NCBI GenBank assembly: GCA_009778135.1 | Contig: WRKJ01000091.1 | Span: forward strand, 1-36,353 | Direction of reading: 5' to 3' | From: Defluviitaleaceae bacterium | GTDB taxonomy: Bacteria; Bacillota_I; Bacilli_A; MOL361; Turicibacteraceae | DNA: 36,353 nucleotides | Shown here: piece by piece, positions 1-9,656 of the stretch | How the letters are laid out: each line of letters starts with the position of its first letter | Position numbering within the stretch: the first letter of the stretch is position 1 | Notes under the pieces: generated by a model | The model's input: the letters and a program-made list of their open reading frames with translations, nothing else | Told to the model about the DNA's origin: nothing | Databases searched by the model: none | Position numbers and translations under genes: made by a program

Positions 1-77
1 AGCTTTGTTTTGATGTTTTCACACATCTTGCTGTTTAAACTTTTTATGCAACGAACGTGATAGATGAAAGAAAATGA

Positions 78-106
78 TTGACTTTTGAAATATAATCTGA
101 TAAAAT
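78..106 (+). promoter_or_regulatory. sigma-A-type promoter for the small exported protein gene
   Basis: A -35 box TTGACT (78-83) and a -10 box TAAAAT (101-106) are separated by 17 bases, a near-consensus vegetative promoter. The only downstream gene before a palindromic terminator-like element starts at 180, so this promoter should express that gene strongly. An alternative -10, TATAAT at 91-96, sits too close to the -35 box to pair with it. Confidence 0.75.
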
Positions 107-179
107 GACTGTTAATGAAAGAAAATCTGCTGGAGAAGAGGATAAATCTTTCAAGATAACAAAATAAGGAGGATTTGCG

Positions 180-599
180 ATGTTAAAAATATTAATTGGT
201 GTTGTTGGTGTCGTTGCAACAACGCTTGCGATCTTACAAGGTGTTAATGTGCATATTAGCTCTGCATCTCATCCAGAACGAACAGATTTTGTTTTTTCTG
301 CTCATCAAACACATTCACGCCAGATTACATTTCGCCCTTCCAGAGGGAATATAAGAGCGGCTGGTACACAGATAGCGGGAAGTACGCCGACAACGTACGG
401 ACTTAGAAGAGCTTTAAATAACGGTGCAATGACGCGAATTGCTACGATAACAATTAGCACTAATAATGCTCGTTCTAGTACTAACGTTTTGCTGGGAACA
501 CAAAATGCAACACTTACTAATCAGTTCCGAGTTGACATGGTACGTGATACGCCACGAGCTTCTGCTAACACGTTTAGGCTTTTCGCTTTTATTCAATGA
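180..599 (+). CDS. small exported protein of unknown family
   Basis: I do not recognise this 139-residue protein. It starts at an ATG 6 bases after an excellent AAGGAGG. The N-terminus has one Lys followed by about 18 hydrophobic residues and then a small-residue stretch (SSAS), consistent with a Sec signal peptide or a single membrane anchor. The mature part is rich in Ser, Thr, Asn, Ala and Arg, has no Cys and no obvious repeats, and alternates polar and hydrophobic residues as in secreted beta proteins. It has its own promoter and is followed by a palindrome and then two fused ATPase-permease genes. That layout is typical of a peptide or bacteriocin-like product with dedicated export or immunity transporters. 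The role is inferred from context only. Confidence 0.75.
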   Translation: MLKILIGVVGVVATTLAILQGVNVHISSASHPERTDFVFSAHQTHSRQITFRPSRGNIRAAGTQIAGSTPTTYGLRRALNNGAMTRIATITISTNNARSSTNVLLGTQNATLTNQFRVDMVRDTPRASANTFRLFAFIQ

Positions 600-601
600 T
601 A

Positions 602-633
602 AATTAAGTACCTCATGAGGTACTTAATTTTAA
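602..633 (+). terminator. perfect palindrome, probable terminator or attenuator
   Basis: Bases 602-629 form a perfect 28-nt palindrome centred on CTCATGAG, followed by TTTTAAATTT. It lies 3 bases after the stop of the small exported protein and 38 bases before the first ABC gene. It can fold as a 12-13 bp hairpin and would end most transcripts while allowing some read-through into the transporter genes. A perfect palindrome could also be a dimeric repressor operator. Confidence 0.65.
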
Positions 634-666
634 ATTTAGAAAGATTTCTTGTATAGGAGGCTTTTT

Positions 667-2484
667 TTGAAAATAAACTTCAAGGATATTACGATTAAAA
701 ACAATTTATATGTACAGGCTGGAGAAATTGAGATTTTTCCTAATAAAATTAATGTCATCACGGGCAAAAATGGCGTTGGAAAATCTTTACTTTTATCTTA
801 TTTCCACAATCAACTGCCCAATAGTACATTGATCTCACAGAAAAATGATGAAATTATTCCGACTATCACAACATTAGAAAATGTTTCTTTAACGATTAAG
901 ACCAAAAATAAAGTTGATCAAGTGACAGAATGGTTTGATATGTTTCATTTAGCTTATTTACTCACATCTAAAACAAAGAACTTGAGCGGGGGAGAAAAGC
1001 GGATTATCTCCATTATTCGAGGTTTATTATCAGATGCACCGCTTATTTTAATAGATGAACCGACGAATGATTTGGATTTTGAAAAAGTAGCGATCTTACT
1101 TGATTTATTGATCAACTGTTGTGATCATAAAACATTTTTAATTGTGACACATGATGACAGGGTTGAAAAAATCGCTCATGTGAACTATGTCATAGAAAAC
1201 AGGAAAATAGGTTTAAGTCATGCTGATACGAAAACCTCTATCGATCCAATCAAGGCGTGGGAAACATCTCCTGCGTGTGATGAAAAAAGTATCAAAACAA
1301 ATCAGGAACCCTCTTTTAAAAAGATTTTATGCAGCGCACTATCTTCTCTCATAAGAGCGCTATCAGGCTTTACAACTTTCAACTCTAAATTTGGTGCTAA
1401 TAAAATAGAAAAAGTTTTCACTTTCAATTTTATGATGATGATGTTAACAGCTACTGCCATTATTTATAGTCATGGCATGATACAAGAAGCAAACGCTCAT
1501 TATGTGATGCAGTTTGATGAAATAAATGAGAATCAAATAGATATTATGAGTCCTATGACAGTGAGACAAGATAGCTTAGTCACGGCTTTACCGATTAGCT
1601 TTATTGAATTTATACAGACATCTGCATTGATTCCCAGTCGAGATGAAATTGAAGCATATGTTGATCGTATCATTCATATGCCATTTACATTTACCTTGGA
1701 GTTGCCACCGAGTGATGATTTTGAAAAATTTGTACTTGAATATCGAAAAATTAATGAAGGACGTTTTTTACAACCTTTAGAAATTTATGCGACGGATATA
1801 TTAGGGTATGAAGTTGGCTCTGTTTTTATTGATTCGTCGACTATCTTTACAGATGATTTTAATTTTAATAATGGGATGGAAGCTTATGTGATGGAACCAG
1901 CCCTTTATTTTGAAGCGACATCATTACTAAGGGAGCGTTATAATAGTCGGAATGATCCTTTGCGTGCAACTTACATTGTTTTGATCTTGTCTGAAGAAAT
2001 TGATTTTTGGCAGTTTTTAGAAAGTCGTTATATTCAGCGTATTTCTGGGGGTAACTATTGGATAAGATCAAATGAAATTATTAGCATTTTAAATCAAGTT
2101 TTGATATTTTCTTCTCATGACACTTTATTAAATCAGTCACTGACAATCGGATTATTTTTATTCATGGGTAATACGTTTAGTAGTCTCTTATATTCAATTG
2201 TTAATAGAAAAAAAATGACTATTTTACGTCATTATGGCTTTGATTATTCAGAAGTTCGCGTGAAAATTTTGAAAAAACTTAATTCTAGAATCATCTTGTT
2301 ACTTCTTGTGATGACGATCTTGTTTGGAAACACATTTTTTTTAATAGGTACACCACTGTATCAAACATTCGTTGGCTACGCACCGGCCCTTTCGATGATA
2401 GCTGCGTTAATAATGAGTCAATTAATGAATCGAATACTTATTTATTTCAATTTAAAATCGATTTATCGCTGGGAATCCAGATAG
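667..2484 (+). CDS. MacB-like ATPase-permease fusion, first subunit
   Basis: This is an ABC exporter subunit of the MacB (type VII) layout. The N-terminal ATPase has Walker A GKNGVGKS (about 33-40), signature LSGGE (about 106), Walker B LILIDEP (about 126-132) and an H-loop His near 162. It is followed by TM1 (about 252-274), a large extracytoplasmic domain of about 210 residues, and TM2-TM4 (about 492-514, 542-561, 574-595). The cytoplasmic loop after TM2 (RKKMTILRHYGF) resembles the FtsX/MacB coupling segment. I chose the TTG start at 667 because AGGAGG (655-660) sits 6 bases upstream; the longer reading from 649 would translate through that site. The protein is about 605 residues. MacB-family pumps move substrates from the outer membrane face by mechanotransmission. 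The substrate is unknown, but the adjacent small exported protein is the natural candidate. Confidence 0.85.
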   Translation: MKINFKDITIKNNLYVQAGEIEIFPNKINVITGKNGVGKSLLLSYFHNQLPNSTLISQKNDEIIPTITTLENVSLTIKTKNKVDQVTEWFDMFHLAYLLTSKTKNLSGGEKRIISIIRGLLSDAPLILIDEPTNDLDFEKVAILLDLLINCCDHKTFLIVTHDDRVEKIAHVNYVIENRKIGLSHADTKTSIDPIKAWETSPACDEKSIKTNQEPSFKKILCSALSSLIRALSGFTTFNSKFGANKIEKVFTFNFMMMMLTATAIIYSHGMIQEANAHYVMQFDEINENQIDIMSPMTVRQDSLVTALPISFIEFIQTSALIPSRDEIEAYVDRIIHMPFTFTLELPPSDDFEKFVLEYRKINEGRFLQPLEIYATDILGYEVGSVFIDSSTIFTDDFNFNNGMEAYVMEPALYFEATSLLRERYNSRNDPLRATYIVLILSEEIDFWQFLESRYIQRISGGNYWIRSNEIISILNQVLIFSSHDTLLNQSLTIGLFLFMGNTFSSLLYSIVNRKKMTILRHYGFDYSEVRVKILKKLNSRIILLLLVMTILFGNTFFLIGTPLYQTFVGYAPALSMIAALIMSQLMNRILIYFNLKSIYRWESR

Positions 2485-2514
2485 CCATATGTACGTTCAA
2501 AGGAGTCTAATTGT

Positions 2515-4413
2515 ATGATCATTAAAAATAAAACACTTAAGAACAATCGAATCCAAATTTCAAATATCAATTTGGATTTTAGCCAAAAAGGTGTTTATAT
2601 CATCAGTGGAGAAAATGGTGTTGGAAAAACAACATTATTAGAATCATTGCTTTATGAATTGAATAATGGGCTGTCGTTTGTGAATGAAGCCCATCAAAAA
2701 GCATATGATCAAAGCAAACAATCATTATTTGCTTATTTACCACAAAATATCGCAGCTCCTAAATTGAGAATTGAAGATTATCTAATCGAAACGCATTCAG
2801 AAGAGAGCGCAACCTTGTCACATTATTTTAAAGCATTTGAATTGAATGTCAATGTATTAAAAACTAAATTTTCAGATTTGAGTGGTGGAGAACAAGTTAA
2901 AATTGCTTTTATCAATACGTTATTAAAGAACACACCGTATATCTTTTTGGATGAGCCGACAAACAACTTAGATGACACATCTACTTTACAATTAAAGAAG
3001 ATGATTGAATCTTTTAAGAATGAACGCACTTTCATCATTATTACCCATGATAGTAGATTGCTGGCGTTAGAAGCAACTCAAATTGAACTTACTAAAGAGG
3101 ACGTCAAGATAATCAAAGAAAATTCATCAACAACTCATTTGAATGATAAAGAGATTAAACGGATTCCTTTTTCACCTTTTAAAATGACTAAGTCATCTTT
3201 TTTTCATCCTTTAAATATCTTTGTGTTAATATTTTATCTACTCATTATTTATGCGACTTTTATTTTAAATCAGCTATTTATCGAACCGAACTATGGGAAT
3301 ATACCGCTACCAGATGAAGATATTATCTTTGTGTCATCAGGTTGGGAGTGGTTTTTCGAAGAAACGAATTGGCGTGTTTCAGAGTCATTGAACTTGACCA
3401 TTGATATCGTCGATCAAGCTCCTTTTGTTCCTTTTTCATCAATTTTAGACATTGCAGAAATGCATGGTGTTTCAGATATTATCTTAAGTGACAGTACGTA
3501 TTGGCGTGATATTCATCATTTGATCTATCGTAACGAATTATTATCTGATGTTGTCATTGTTAATCCACCAGACATGATTTGGGGGGGTTACACCATTGGA
3601 CATGAGTTACTCAGACATGATTTTTTACAAGAAGGGCGTTTCCCGAAAGATAATGAACGAGAAGTTGTTTTATCAGAAGCACTTTTGCGTACCCATTTTG
3701 GATTTAATGAAAATGAGATAGAAAATGCGATAGGCGCCGTTGTTGACTTGAATCAGATTAATCATACAATTGTAGGTATATATGGAATCGATCTTTCAAT
3801 TATCTCACATCACACATCTGAAAACTTTGGTTTTTATACGTTTTCAAAAGAAACTTTTGATGGTTTCCTGAGTAGCTTCACTGATGAAGGAATCGGGATA
3901 AATGACATGTTAACTTATCCACTTCAACCCATTTTTATTGTCACAATGCCTGGTGAAGAAGCGCAACTTTTAACAGAACTCCTGACTCAATTCCCAAATG
4001 GTGAATTCTTTTCAAGTACCTATGCATCTGCATGGACGATGTCTTTAAATCGTGAAACGATGGGCGTTCTTTATCGAAGGGGCTTTTTACAAATGGGTGC
4101 AATTGGTATTTTTGGTTTGCTATTTGCTTCTGAATTTCACAAAGCTTTGAAAGAAAAGTTTAACTATTTAGAAGTTTATTATCTTGATAAAAGAAGAATA
4201 AGATGGGCATTTTTCATGTGGCATTTCATTGGCTATGTTTCTATTCTCTCTATATGCCTTGTTTTAATGTTCATCACACCTTATGTTGTCAATCATATTT
4301 TTAATGATCATGTATTTAATCAATTTTTTAGACGACTAGCACCGCTTACGACACTAGGTGTTGGGCTCGTAAGCCTCCCTTCTTTCATATATCTCTACAT
4401 AAAGAGCTTATAA
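2515..4413 (+). CDS. MacB-like ATPase-permease fusion, second subunit
   Basis: This 632-residue protein has the same architecture as its upstream neighbour but a divergent sequence. The ATPase carries Walker A GENGVGKTT (about 32-40), LSGGEQ (about 122), Walker B YIFLDEP with Asp146/Glu147, and an H-loop His near 178. TM1 is at about 233-254, a long extracytoplasmic domain follows (about 255-520), and TM2-TM4 are near 526-545, 566-588 and 608-630. The start is ATG 2515 with AAGGAG about 9 bases upstream. Only 30 bases separate it from the first subunit, so the two are co-transcribed and probably form a heterodimer with two competent ATPase sites. Export, immunity or envelope-stress detoxification are all possible; none is shown directly. 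Confidence 0.85.
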   Translation: MIIKNKTLKNNRIQISNINLDFSQKGVYIISGENGVGKTTLLESLLYELNNGLSFVNEAHQKAYDQSKQSLFAYLPQNIAAPKLRIEDYLIETHSEESATLSHYFKAFELNVNVLKTKFSDLSGGEQVKIAFINTLLKNTPYIFLDEPTNNLDDTSTLQLKKMIESFKNERTFIIITHDSRLLALEATQIELTKEDVKIIKENSSTTHLNDKEIKRIPFSPFKMTKSSFFHPLNIFVLIFYLLIIYATFILNQLFIEPNYGNIPLPDEDIIFVSSGWEWFFEETNWRVSESLNLTIDIVDQAPFVPFSSILDIAEMHGVSDIILSDSTYWRDIHHLIYRNELLSDVVIVNPPDMIWGGYTIGHELLRHDFLQEGRFPKDNEREVVLSEALLRTHFGFNENEIENAIGAVVDLNQINHTIVGIYGIDLSIISHHTSENFGFYTFSKETFDGFLSSFTDEGIGINDMLTYPLQPIFIVTMPGEEAQLLTELLTQFPNGEFFSSTYASAWTMSLNRETMGVLYRRGFLQMGAIGIFGLLFASEFHKALKEKFNYLEVYYLDKRRIRWAFFMWHFIGYVSILSICLVLMFITPYVVNHIFNDHVFNQFFRRLAPLTTLGVGLVSLPSFIYLYIKSL

Positions 4414-4464
4414 CGAATCATTGATTAGAAGGGGTTGGCAAGGAAAAGTTTGATCCTCGGATAA

Positions 4465-4629
4465 GGCGACAAAATAAAAACGTATTTATTAAATATGCTT
4501 CACTTATGAGACACTCCCAATGAAATAGACGAAGGAAAACGAAAAATTTCCGAAATCTATTCATTGGGCGTTTTAATGTTAGAGCCATATAAAATGAAGC
4601 ATCAATTTTTTATAAAAAGATGTGTCGCC
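4465..4629. repeat. 165-nt imperfect inverted-repeat element
   Basis: Nested complementary blocks run from both ends toward the centre: GGCGACA (4465-4471) with TGTCGCC (4623-4629); ATGCTTCA (4495-4502) with TGAAGCAT (4595-4602); the block at 4516-4529 with 4556-4568; and GGAAA (4534-4538) with TTTCC (4547-4551). The whole fills most of the 334-base gap between the transporter cassette and the pilus island. It could be a structured RNA, a MITE-like element or an unusual terminator. No ORF was seen inside it. Confidence 0.6.
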
Positions 4630-4747
4630 CAGTGTTTATTTTCTTGATAACATGTTAAAATTTCTTTTTTTAAGGTATGAAATGATATCGAATGGTGCAT
4701 GATTTAATCATCATGTGTTTTTAAATCAAGAAGGAGTGTACGAATAG

Positions 4748-7700
4748 GTGAAGAAGTTAAAGTTAATGCTTGTTATGTTCACGGTCAGTTTTTTTATAAT
4801 GGGTTGGGTCATGACTGTTTGGGCTCAAGAAGGTGGTTATGAAGATGATGTGGGCTTACTTGAAGCAGTGAATGAAGGTGAAGCAGTTGATGCTTTAGAA
4901 GATGATCAAGACAGGTTGATTGAAGCGGTTGAAGATGATGTCGGGGGAACTGGGTGGATGAGTACGCAAGGTTTCTTTTCGGAAGAAGATCGAGAAAATG
5001 CTTATATTTGGTATGATGAGCCAGATCGTGTGGTGACCTTAGCAGCGACGCCAGCAGGGACTGCGTATACCAGGTTGAGACAGGAGATTATTGCTGCACC
5101 AGCAGGAGAAATTACCCATATTATTATTCCTTTTCATATTAATACTGGTGATATTACAGGTAATGGTGTCACAAATACAGCGGGAAGTGGTTCGGTAGTC
5201 GGCATACGCCCAGGTGCAACGGTCGTGTTGATCGGACAACATCAAGTCGCAACGACGAGTATTATTGAGCCTAATGATCGAAGGATTGTCATCACGGACA
5301 CCAATGGTTTAGGTGTGTCACGGATGTTTCGGGTGCGTGGCGACGGTGATGAGCGAACAGCTCTGGTCTTTAGAAATATTGTGCTCCAAAATGGTTCTAC
5401 AGGTGCTCAGGGAACACCAGCGAATCCACCTGCACCGCTTGCTTTAGCTTCACAAACAGCAGCAGGTGGAACGCGCGGCGGTTCTGTTACGATTGAAAAT
5501 GGATCTGTGACAGCAGGAGCAGCGGGTGGATCGGTTCCCAATGGTACGTTGATTTCACCAGGTGGTGGTGGTCATGTGGTTTTTTGTCGTGGGACTGTGA
5601 TTAGAAATACGTCATCGGATAATAATTCAGGAGCTGTTGAGCTGCAACTAAATGGACGTTTCACGATGCAAGAAGGTGCTCAAATTATTAACAATGCGGC
5701 GCATAATAGCGGAGGCGGTGTCGGTTTAACAGGTGGGAATGCCATTTTTAACATGCATGGTGGCGTGATCGAGGAGAACTTTGCCCGTTTAGGTGGCCCA
5801 GGTGGCGGAGGCGGTGGCGTCCTTTTGGGAAATGGGACTGCGATTTTTAATATGCATGGTGGTGTGATCAGGGGTAATCGAGCAGGTGTCACCAATGCAG
5901 CGGGAATGGCTCAAGCAGATGATGCCAGCCGTAATGGCGGTGGTGTTCGCGTTTTTAATGGGACCTTTAACTGGTATGGTGGAGATATTTATAATAACAG
6001 TGCTTCTAATGGTGGCGGTATTTCGGTGGCGAATGGCACTGTTAACATGGACCGAAGCCGTGTTTTGAGGGAAAATGTTGCAACAGGTGGTGGTGTGCTT
6101 GGTGTGGGTGGTGGTGTCCACGTCACAGGTGGCTATTTTCATTTACACGCCGGTGAAATTACGGCTAATGCAGCTAATACGGTCGGTGGCGGCATCGCCG
6201 TTCTTGGGGGTCAAGTGATTGTTCATGGCGGTGAAATTCATGCGAATCGCTTCATTCCGACTACAGGTGGAAGTGGTGGCGGTGTTTACATTCGCGACGG
6301 TGAGTTTCGGTTAGCTGGTGGAAGCATTCATGATCATGGCGGTGAAGGAAATCAAACTGTTGTTAATGGTGGTGGTGTTTTTTTGTCTGGCGGTTCACTT
6401 GTTATGACGGATGGCGACATTCATCATAACACAGTAACAGGTCACGGTGGTGGCATTGGTGTAACTGGAACGGGTGTAACGGCAATTCATGTGCGTGTCG
6501 AAGGAGGTCACATTCATCATAATACGGCTGGTGGTTTTGGTGGTGGTGTGGGCATTACGAGGACGGCTGCACCTGATGCGGCTGCAACAGCAGCACTTAT
6601 TCCCATTTTTAATATGACAGGTGGCGAAGTAAGTAACAACTTAGCAAGTCAATTTCCAGGGATCCACTTTGCACCAGTTGTTAACAATACCATTGCCGGA
6701 ACAGTGGAGAGCACCTTACCTAACAACAACTTGAATGTTTCAGGAACTGCGATCATTGATGCGCTTAGTTATGTTCCGAATGTGACACAAACAAAAAATG
6801 GCACAACAGGGAATACGAGCAATACCATGACGCTCAATATAGGCGGTGAAGCAGAGATTGGGTTGTTGATAGTCGAACCCCTTCTTGCCATCCAAGGAAC
6901 TGGAACAACAGCTGCTAGAGAAAATAGCTTTCAATTCAACTTATCAGATCAAGCGTTGATTAGGCAAAGGCTCGTCTTTGATCCGACACTCACCTCATCA
7001 GGTGGAACGGGAGGTGAAAGTATACGAGCGAATACATTAAACTTTACGATGAGCGGTGGAACACTTGGACAAGGTGTCGATTTTGTTCCAAGTATGATCT
7101 CAGGTGGTGGTGCGACCACGGGTACACGCAACAACCAAGTGACATTCACAATAAGTGGCGGCGTCATTTATGGGACAACGGTACAAAATGGTGGTGGTAT
7201 TAATTATCAACCCCATTTACAAGTGGCATCAGGTGGTGCAGTGGCACAACGTTCTAATGTCTTTCACTTGAATCTTGACGGTGGTGTCATTCGTGAAGGT
7301 GTGGCAACAAGTAACGGTGGTGGTGTTTTTCATCTGCCAGTTGGGCAAGTGCCACCAGGGACAACGGAGGGTCACAGCTTTTTTATGAGGATGCGTGATG
7401 CAACGGTTGAAGACAATCGAGCGATTGTCAATGGTGGTGGTATTTTTGTTTCATTTCAGATTTTGAATGGAACCACATCAATTCCCATCGTTAACATGAG
7501 TGAAGAAAGTGGTGAGAATCAACCTCGATTTGAAAGGGTCATTCGCAATAATATAGCTGGAGGCGATGGCGGTGGTTTATACCTGGATCAAAACATTAAT
7601 CTGCCTTTGATCATGAATGATGTCATCGTGACAGGAAACAGGGCAGAATCTGGCAATGGTGGTGGCATCTTTGTTTGGCCAACTGGTGAAAACAGAGCAC

Positions 7701-9592
7701 TCACGATGAATAACAGTCGGATAAGCGATAATGTCTCCTTTGGCAATGGTGCTAGTCTTTGGAATAATCGTGGACATCACCTCACGATGAATAACAGTCA
7801 TTTGGATCGCAATACAACGCTGACAGGAGAAGGTGGTGGCTTACATTTTAATCCGAATGATACAGGTCCAGCGAGTAACCGTGTCCTTACTTTAAATGGT
7901 ACAAGTACCATTAATGACAATGAGGCCCCTGGCGCCGCCGATGGCGGTGGTCTTTTCGCAGAACGTGCGACGATCACGCTTAATGATGAAAGTGAAATGA
8001 GCGGCAACAGGACGACGGGTAGAGGTGGTGGTCTGTTTGCCGTTGACACGATTTTTAATCTTTATGGTGAAAGTCGAATGAATGGGAACAGTGCAGGAGA
8101 AGGTGGTGGCATTGCTGCTACTGGCACAACGATTAACTTCCATGATGAAAGTCGAATGAATGGGAACAGTGCAGGAGAAGGTGGTGGCATTGCTGCCACC
8201 GACACAACGATTAACCTTCATGATGAAAGTCGAATGAATGGGAACAGTGCAGAAGAAGGTGGTGGCATTACTGCGACTGGCACAACGATTAACCTTCATG
8301 ATGAAAGTCGAATTGATGGGAACAGCGCAGGAGAAGGCGGTGGCATTACTGCGACTGGCACAACGATTAACCTTCATGATGAAAGTCGAATTGATGGCAA
8401 TGATGCTCAGCAAGGTGGCGGTATTGCTGCTACCAACACAACCATTCATCTCTATGGTGAAAGTCGAATTGATGGCAATGATGCTGGCAATGGTGGTGGT
8501 ATTTCAGGGGTGGATGCAACCATTCATCTGAATGATTCAAGTCAAATAAGTGATAATGACGCTGGCAATGGTGGCGGTATTTTCGCCACCAACACAACGG
8601 TTGTCCTTCGTGGAGAAAGTCAAATAAATAGAAATCAAAGTGATCACGGTGGTGGTATTTTTGCCATTAATGGGACGATCCAATTAGAGAATGGCATGAT
8701 CGGAAATAATCGATCATTTGGCAATGGTGGTGGTGTCTTTTTGTCAAGTGGCAGTCATTTCTACCTGGTTGATGGATGGGTCAGTGGCAACGTGGCTGTT
8801 AATGGTGGTGGCTTTTATGTTGAAGAATCAGCCTATTTAACAGCGACTCATGGGCAGATTGTCAACAATGCAGCTGATGCAGGCGGTGGTATTTTTTCAG
8901 AACGTTATGAAGATACGGCCATCTTGACTGAGTCAGCATACAATCATTTATTCCTCACAGAAGCATTGATTTTTGAAGGGAATAGTGCCTTTTTTTCGAC
9001 TGTTGGACCGGTGAATCCAGAGCTCATTCATGAGTGGATTCCAACGACGCTAGCGAGTAGTATTCCAGATACCCATGTTTTGAATCACTATGACATTAAT
9101 TATCCAAATGAGACGTTTGCGGAGTTTATCTTTTTTAAGATGGATGAGCTGATGTATACAGATTTTGAACATGCCACATTTTTATCAGGTGCAGTCTTTG
9201 ATCTTTTCTATGCACAAGGTGATCAATGGGTATTTGATCAACGCATGGAGAGTGATGAATTTGGTCGTGTCGTCTTCACATCTTTAAGGCTAAACACAAC
9301 GTATCGATTAGTTGAAGTTGGCGCACCGGCTGGTTATCGACTACCACAAGGTGACTGGTTGATTGCCATTGATGAAACGGGTTATCCAACCATCACAGCA
9401 CAAGGTGACAATGTGCTTGCGTTTATGCACCATGAAGATCAGTTTTATTTAGGAAATTTAAAAGAATTCGAACTGCCTATTTTAGGTGGACTTGGCTTAA
9501 ATGAGACCTTGGTTTTTGCAGGGCTTTCTTTGATGATTTCAGCGTGCTGTTTGTTTTTAATTGTCAAAAGATATCAAAAAAAGAGACGATGA
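4748..9592 (+). CDS. giant beta-helix adhesin with sortase anchor
   Basis: This 1614-residue surface protein starts with GTG, preceded by AAGGAG 11 bases upstream. It has a Sec signal peptide of about 27 residues with a probable cut after WA. Most of the chain (about 180-1440) is made of short repeats carrying GGG[IV] and GN.. motifs, characteristic of right-handed parallel beta-helices of the Pmp or pectate-lyase-like kind. A block of nearly identical 26-residue repeats lies around 1080-1260. A SpaA-like immunoglobulin domain follows (about 1472-1560) with the typical ..EVGAPAGY.. end. The C-terminus has LPILG (1576-1580), a hydrophobic helix and a KRYQKKRR tail, an atypical sorting signal. 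Lying upstream of a pilin and a class C sortase, it is most likely the tip or ancillary pilin that binds a host or matrix ligand. The ligand is unknown. Confidence 0.88.
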   Translation: MKKLKLMLVMFTVSFFIMGWVMTVWAQEGGYEDDVGLLEAVNEGEAVDALEDDQDRLIEAVEDDVGGTGWMSTQGFFSEEDRENAYIWYDEPDRVVTLAATPAGTAYTRLRQEIIAAPAGEITHIIIPFHINTGDITGNGVTNTAGSGSVVGIRPGATVVLIGQHQVATTSIIEPNDRRIVITDTNGLGVSRMFRVRGDGDERTALVFRNIVLQNGSTGAQGTPANPPAPLALASQTAAGGTRGGSVTIENGSVTAGAAGGSVPNGTLISPGGGGHVVFCRGTVIRNTSSDNNSGAVELQLNGRFTMQEGAQIINNAAHNSGGGVGLTGGNAIFNMHGGVIEENFARLGGPGGGGGGVLLGNGTAIFNMHGGVIRGNRAGVTNAAGMAQADDASRNGGGVRVFNGTFNWYGGDIYNNSASNGGGISVANGTVNMDRSRVLRENVATGGGVLGVGGGVHVTGGYFHLHAGEITANAANTVGGGIAVLGGQVIVHGGEIHANRFIPTTGGSGGGVYIRDGEFRLAGGSIHDHGGEGNQTVVNGGGVFLSGGSLVMTDGDIHHNTVTGHGGGIGVTGTGVTAIHVRVEGGHIHHNTAGGFGGGVGITRTAAPDAAATAALIPIFNMTGGEVSNNLASQFPGIHFAPVVNNTIAGTVESTLPNNNLNVSGTAIIDALSYVPNVTQTKNGTTGNTSNTMTLNIGGEAEIGLLIVEPLLAIQGTGTTAARENSFQFNLSDQALIRQRLVFDPTLTSSGGTGGESIRANTLNFTMSGGTLGQGVDFVPSMISGGGATTGTRNNQVTFTISGGVIYGTTVQNGGGINYQPHLQVASGGAVAQRSNVFHLNLDGGVIREGVATSNGGGVFHLPVGQVPPGTTEGHSFFMRMRDATVEDNRAIVNGGGIFVSFQILNGTTSIPIVNMSEESGENQPRFERVIRNNIAGGDGGGLYLDQNINLPLIMNDVIVTGNRAESGNGGGIFVWPTGENRALTMNNSRISDNVSFGNGASLWNNRGHHLTMNNSHLDRNTTLTGEGGGLHFNPNDTGPASNRVLTLNGTSTINDNEAPGAADGGGLFAERATITLNDESEMSGNRTTGRGGGLFAVDTIFNLYGESRMNGNSAGEGGGIAATGTTINFHDESRMNGNSAGEGGGIAATDTTINLHDESRMNGNSAEEGGGITATGTTINLHDESRIDGNSAGEGGGITATGTTINLHDESRIDGNDAQQGGGIAATNTTIHLYGESRIDGNDAGNGGGISGVDATIHLNDSSQISDNDAGNGGGIFATNTTVVLRGESQINRNQSDHGGGIFAINGTIQLENGMIGNNRSFGNGGGVFLSSGSHFYLVDGWVSGNVAVNGGGFYVEESAYLTATHGQIVNNAADAGGGIFSERYEDTAILTESAYNHLFLTEALIFEGNSAFFSTVGPVNPELIHEWIPTTLASSIPDTHVLNHYDINYPNETFAEFIFFKMDELMYTDFEHATFLSGAVFDLFYAQGDQWVFDQRMESDEFGRVVFTSLRLNTTYRLVEVGAPAGYRLPQGDWLIAIDETGYPTITAQGDNVLAFMHHEDQFYLGNLKEFELPILGGLGLNETLVFAGLSLMISACCLFLIVKRYQKKRR
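8065..8475 (+). repeat. 78-bp in-frame tandem repeats in the adhesin gene
   Basis: At least five consecutive, nearly identical units of 78 bp (26 residues, core ESRMNGNSAGEGGGI) lie here, with more diverged copies on both sides. Each unit likely forms one beta-helix coil. The near identity at DNA level means copy number could change by slippage or recombination without breaking the frame. Confidence 0.8.
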
Positions 9593-9656
9593 TGCATAAA
9601 GCAAGCCATTTGAGGTATGCTAAAACTATCACAAAAGTTAAAGGAGAATTCGTGAG

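Noticed and set aside
649-667. Upstream TTG start for the first ABC fusion
   Set aside because: It would translate through the AGGAGG at 655-660, which is correctly spaced for the TTG at 667.
7892-8449. 185-codon antisense frame in the adhesin gene
   Set aside because: It arises from the 78-bp repeats read backwards. It has no RBS and the product is a low-complexity repeat.
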